Part shown: one piece after another, positions 37,118-41,147 of the stretch
Numbering within the stretch: position 1 is the stretch's first letter
How the letters are laid out: every line of letters begins with the position of its first letter
Source of the DNA: Leptospira interrogans
Lineage (GTDB): Bacteria; Spirochaetota; Leptospiria; Leptospirales; Leptospiraceae
Direction of reading: 5' to 3'
Length of the DNA: 41,147 bases
Assembly: GCF_900156205.1 (NCBI RefSeq)
Contig: NZ_FTNA01000035.1
Location: 1-41,147, forward strand
Made by a program: the position numbers and the translations under genes
The notes under the pieces: generated by a model
What the model was told of the DNA's origin: nothing
The model's database searches: none
What the model saw: the letters and a program-made list of their open reading frames with translations, nothing else

Positions 37118-37578
37118 TAAGTAAGGCGAGTTCGGTGTATAAAAACGAGAAAAAATTTTCTAAAAGTATGAGTTCCTACAATTTTAGAATTTGTTCGTAA
37201 AATCGTGATTTGCAGTAGTTCCCACGCTTGAATACTACAGATTCAATTATTATAAACTTCTATTTTATTAATTGTGGTAGTTCCCACATTTTAGAAATTG
37301 AGATTCCAACTTTTTTCAGAACCATGAGTGTTTTCCTCAAACTTGCGTTAAGTAAGGCGAGTTCGGTGTATAAAAACGAGAAAAAATTTTCTAAAAGTAT
37401 GAGTTCCCACATTTTAGAATTTATTTGTAAAATCGTGGCTTGCAGTAGTTCCCACACTTGAATACTACAGATTCAGTTATTATAAACTTCTATTTTATCA
37501 ATTGTGGTAGTTCCCACATTTTAGAAATCGAGATTTCAACTTTTTTCAGAACCATGAGTGTTTTCCTCAAACTCGCGT
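37118..37578 (+). repeat. two tandem copies of a ~231-bp unit
   Basis: Units start at TAAGTAAGGCGAGTTCGGTG near 37118 and 37349 and are nearly identical over 230-231 bases; a third unit begins and breaks off (TTAAGTAA at 37578). Each unit carries three GTRGTTCCYAC-type motifs (first unit at 37166, 37212 and 37274), spaced about 46 and 62 bases apart. Confidence 0.92.
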
Positions 37579-37587
37579 TAAGTAATT

Positions 37588-37816
37588 AGAGTTGTTGCAA
37601 AATTCTATAGTGGCAATTAACAAACTGCTTCAATTACTACTCGGACGCATGAATAGAATACTTGTGTTAGATTGTTTCAAAAATTTGAATATTTTGGTTC
37701 TGCTTTAAAATGCCGTAAATTCCGAATTTGCGTTATTTTTTAAGTATCACTAGTTTTTCGTAAATTAGGCCGTTAATAACTTGGTACTATTTTCATGCGT
37801 CCGAGTAGTAACCGTT
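37588..37816. repeat. MITE-like inverted-repeat family, copy C, interrupted
   Basis: The left part reads AGAGTTGTTGCAAAATTCTA and then ACTGCTTCAAT as in the other copies. At the position where copy B reads CTACCGTTT, a 172-bp element is inserted, after which ACCGTTT resumes. The right inverted end is missing; the ~100-bp repeat follows instead. Confidence 0.8.
37637..37808. mobile_element. 172-bp MITE-like element with TA target duplication
   Basis: The ends are perfect 17-bp inverted repeats (CTACTCGGACGCATGAA and its complement), with further imperfect pairing inward. TA flanks both ends (37635-37636 and 37809-37810). Removing the element and one TA restores the repeat seen intact at 20694. 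TA duplication is characteristic of IS630/Tc1-mariner-type transposition. It has no coding capacity, so it would need a transposase in trans. Confidence 0.88.
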
Positions 37817-37913
37817 TTTACTCATAACTATATAATAAAGTACCTAATATTTTGCATAGGATCAGTGTTTTGTGATAAAATTAACGGTACTCAATTTTAC
37901 AGAGATCAGTAAT
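37815..37913 (-). repeat. dispersed ~100-bp repeat, copy 2 (inverted)
   Basis: The reverse complement of this stretch matches 17050-17152 with about six mismatches and a 2-base gap. Confidence 0.85.
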
Positions 37914-38126
37914 GGAGAATTTATGACTCTATTTTTGAAAATAAATTTTATTTGTAATTGCATATTTCCTATAGAATACAAAAAGATCCTTACCAAATCT
38001 ACTTGCAACCATGTCAATTTTGAGTGTAAAATTAGAATTACGAATTGAACTCGTCTCAGAAGAATTTTAATTTTATAAGCCATAAAAAGATTCAAAAATA
38101 ATAAAATATTCAAAAAGAGATTTAAC

Positions 38127-39887
<1,761 letters not shown>

Positions 39888-39954
39888 TCAATGAAACTTA
39901 AGATTTGTTTTATGATGACACTTTGATAAACTATTTCTCTATAGAAAATTCAAT

Positions 39955-40245
39955 TTGAAACCTAAAGTAGTAATTCAAATCTACAAAAGTAGGCTCGTCT
40001 TATCTAAAGAAGATCGTGGTTTTCAAAATAGACCCGTTCTGAAATGGCCGGATTCTATTGAATCTTCTACATCTAAAATAGAAGACGATTGTGTCCGCTT
40101 TATTTCCAATCTAGATTTTAGTACAACAGAATCGTTTGCAAATTCAGAATTTTTCGTTACTTTAGATTATCATCCAGAGACTAAAATTCCCAAAAACCAG
40201 TTCATGACGATCTTAACGAAGTTTCATTTAACTTTTCAAAATTAA
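39955..40245 (+). CDS. unrecognised ORF with TTG start, possible gene remnant
   Basis: 96 residues from TTG (MKPKVVIQIYKSRLVLSKED), hydrophilic, no signal or helix. There is no strong ribosome-binding site. Amino-acid composition looks protein-like (FANSEFFVTLDYHPETKIPK). It starts 68 bases after the acyl-CoA dehydrogenase. Together with the next ORF it could be one gene broken by a frame change and stops between 40243 and 40295. No family recognised. Confidence 0.4.
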   Translation: MKPKVVIQIYKSRLVLSKEDRGFQNRPVLKWPDSIESSTSKIEDDCVRFISNLDFSTTESFANSEFFVTLDYHPETKIPKNQFMTILTKFHLTFQN

Positions 40246-40295
40246 CTAGATTCAAATTTGATATCTTCGAATTTGAAAAAATGAGTTCGGATTAA

Positions 40296-40619
40296 GTAAA
40301 TTTATTTTTTAATGGAACAAATTTGGGCATTCCTAAAAGACAATCTTTTCAAATAGCCAGCCTAAGTCTAAATTCACCGGTTAGAATCAAAATCAATTGG
40401 AAAAGCGACTTTTCTTTTTCTCAGGGAAAAGAAAGACAATTTTACGAACTAGATTATATCGTTGAATTTAAAGGTATATTTGAAACTTTTTTGAGAGAAA
40501 ATCCCAAAACAGAAACCTTTCTCAAATATATCCAAATATCGAACTGTAAGGAAATAGATCTTAGAAAAATTCTCAATGAATACGTGTTTGATGCAAAAAA
40601 ATTAGATTTTTTAAAGTAA
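40296..40619 (+). pseudogene. unrecognised ORF, probable second half of a broken gene
   Basis: The frame opens after TAA at 40293-40295; the first usable start is TTG at 40323, giving 98 residues (GIPKRQSFQIASLSLNSPVR, then FYELDYIVEFKGIFETFLRE). It lacks a ribosome-binding site and lies in a different frame from the ORF before it. Protein-like composition without a proper start suggests decay. An alternative is a short real gene with a TTG start. Confidence 0.35.
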
Positions 40620-40797
40620 CAATTACTATAATTTTGACGAAGCCTTACTTTAATATTATAGTTTTTGAATATTAAAACAAAAACTTTTGCATTCATTTTT
40701 ATTTCTTATACCAAGATGAACTTTTACGAAATAATACTTTATTTCATATTACTTAGGAAGCATAAAGTCTTATTCAGACGATTTATAACACGCAGTA

Positions 40798-41147
40798 TGA
40801 CCTAGTAACATAAAAGTAGACACCTTTTTTTCCAAGAATAGAGGTAAAAGGTGAGAATGAAAGGAAGAAGAAAATATTCGCCGGAGTTTCGGGAACAAGC
40901 GGTAAACCGGACGTTAAACGGATCGTTTACAATAAAAGAAGTAGCAGAGTCCTTAGGAGTTAGCTACTTTGTATTGAGACAATGGAAGGCCGAGCATTTG
41001 AAAAAGAAGGAAACAGAGCAACCACTTCCGGATAAACAGCTAAAGGAAAGCGAAGAGTTGAAAAGACTTCGTAAAGAGAATCTGAGATTAAAGGATGAGA
41101 ACGCGATCTTAAAAAAGTTTGCGGCCATGCTTTCCCGCGAACAGAAT
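40798..41147 (+). mobile_element. left end of an IS3-family insertion sequence (runs off the window)
   Basis: The probable left end starts TGACCTAGTAACATAAAAG at 40798, in AT-rich DNA, 53 bases before the transposase orfA start. The right end and orfB lie beyond the window. IS3 elements such as IS1500 are known in Leptospira; which element this is cannot be decided here. Confidence 0.7.
40851..41147 (+). CDS. IS3-family transposase OrfA (truncated by window end)
   Basis: 99 codons to the window edge. The GTG at 40851 is the start: GAGG lies 6 bases before it and an in-frame TAA is at 40845; an ATG follows at 40857. The N-terminal HTH is RRKYSPEFREQAVNRTLNGS, then TIKEVAESLGVSYFVLRQWK. A leucine-zipper segment follows (ELKRLRKENLRLKDENAILK). 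OrfA of IS3 elements binds the ends and fuses with OrfB by -1 frameshifting; orfA is about this long, so it is nearly complete here. Confidence 0.92.
   Translation, partial: MRMKGRRKYSPEFREQAVNRTLNGSFTIKEVAESLGVSYFVLRQWKAEHLKKKETEQPLPDKQLKESEELKRLRKENLRLKDENAILKKFAAMLSREQN

Larger units (their letters stand above)
36851..38126. other. 1.3-kb gene-free region built from nested repeats
   Basis: It holds the lipL32 terminator, two tandem ~231-bp units (37118-37578), an inverted-repeat element begun at 37588 and interrupted by a 172-bp MITE-like insertion (37637-37808), and the second copy of the ~100-bp repeat (37815-37913). The last ~210 bases before the acyl-CoA dehydrogenase are AT-rich, with nothing recognised. 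No real gene is supported. Confidence 0.75.

Noticed and set aside
37118..37578. Regularly spaced short motif could be a CRISPR array
   Set aside because: The sequence between motifs is the same in each ~231-bp unit, so there are no unique spacers, and no cas genes are present. It is a tandem duplication.

Overview
The window looks like a piece of a pathogenic Leptospira chromosome, most likely L. interrogans or a very close relative. The base composition is AT-rich. It carries an intact lipL32, encoding the major outer-membrane lipoprotein of pathogenic leptospires, a PF07598 virulence-modifying (VM) exotoxin-like gene, a spirochete-type flagellar export/regulation cluster, and an IS3-type transposase at the right edge. 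Assignments are from reading the sequence, not from database searches.

Layout. (1) Positions 204-16045, all on the minus strand and tightly packed, form a flagellar superoperon. In transcription order it is fliY, fliO, fliP, fliQ, fliR, flhB, flhA, flhF, flhG, a small membrane protein, fliA (sigma-28), fapA (DUF342), a small unknown gene, a membrane-anchored SwrB-like protein, remA (DUF370) and gmk. Many junctions are 1-13 base overlaps or gaps under 10 bases, which suggests translational coupling. Together these genes build the type III flagellar export gate (FliP/Q/R/FlhB/FlhA with FliO), set flagellar number and placement (FlhF/FlhG), supply a switch component (FliY) and express late flagellar genes (FliA). 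(2) Positions 16613-28772 hold housekeeping and envelope genes: a DUF971 protein, a sodium/alanine symporter fused to phosphatidylserine decarboxylase, an outer-membrane barrel candidate, an SDR/fatty acid hydroxylase pair, a GST, an M3 oligopeptidase, a lipoprotein and a double-hotdog MaoC protein. (3) Positions 28913-36850 hold the VM protein, an alcohol dehydrogenase, clpS, a transketolase C-terminal subunit, metK, a ParB-like gene and lipL32 with a strong intrinsic terminator. (4) Positions 36851-41147 hold a 1.3 kb repeat-rich intergenic region, an acyl-CoA dehydrogenase, decayed-looking ORFs and an incoming IS3 element.

The most unusual signals are as follows. The flhB reading frame carries an extra N-terminal region of about 287 codons between the fliR-coupled start and the conserved FlhB core. 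That extra region contains 3.5 copies of a 38-bp tandem repeat (not a multiple of 3) and a 26-bp A/T palindrome, so repeat-number change could switch flagellar export on and off. Several families of short non-coding repeats are spread across the window, including a 172-bp MITE-like element with perfect 17-bp inverted ends and a TA target duplication, inserted inside a member of a second inverted-repeat family. A recurring GTRGTTCCCAC-type motif occurs in arrays downstream of lipL32, elsewhere between genes and inside flhB. The gmk gene appears to start at CTG, overlapping the remA stop codon.
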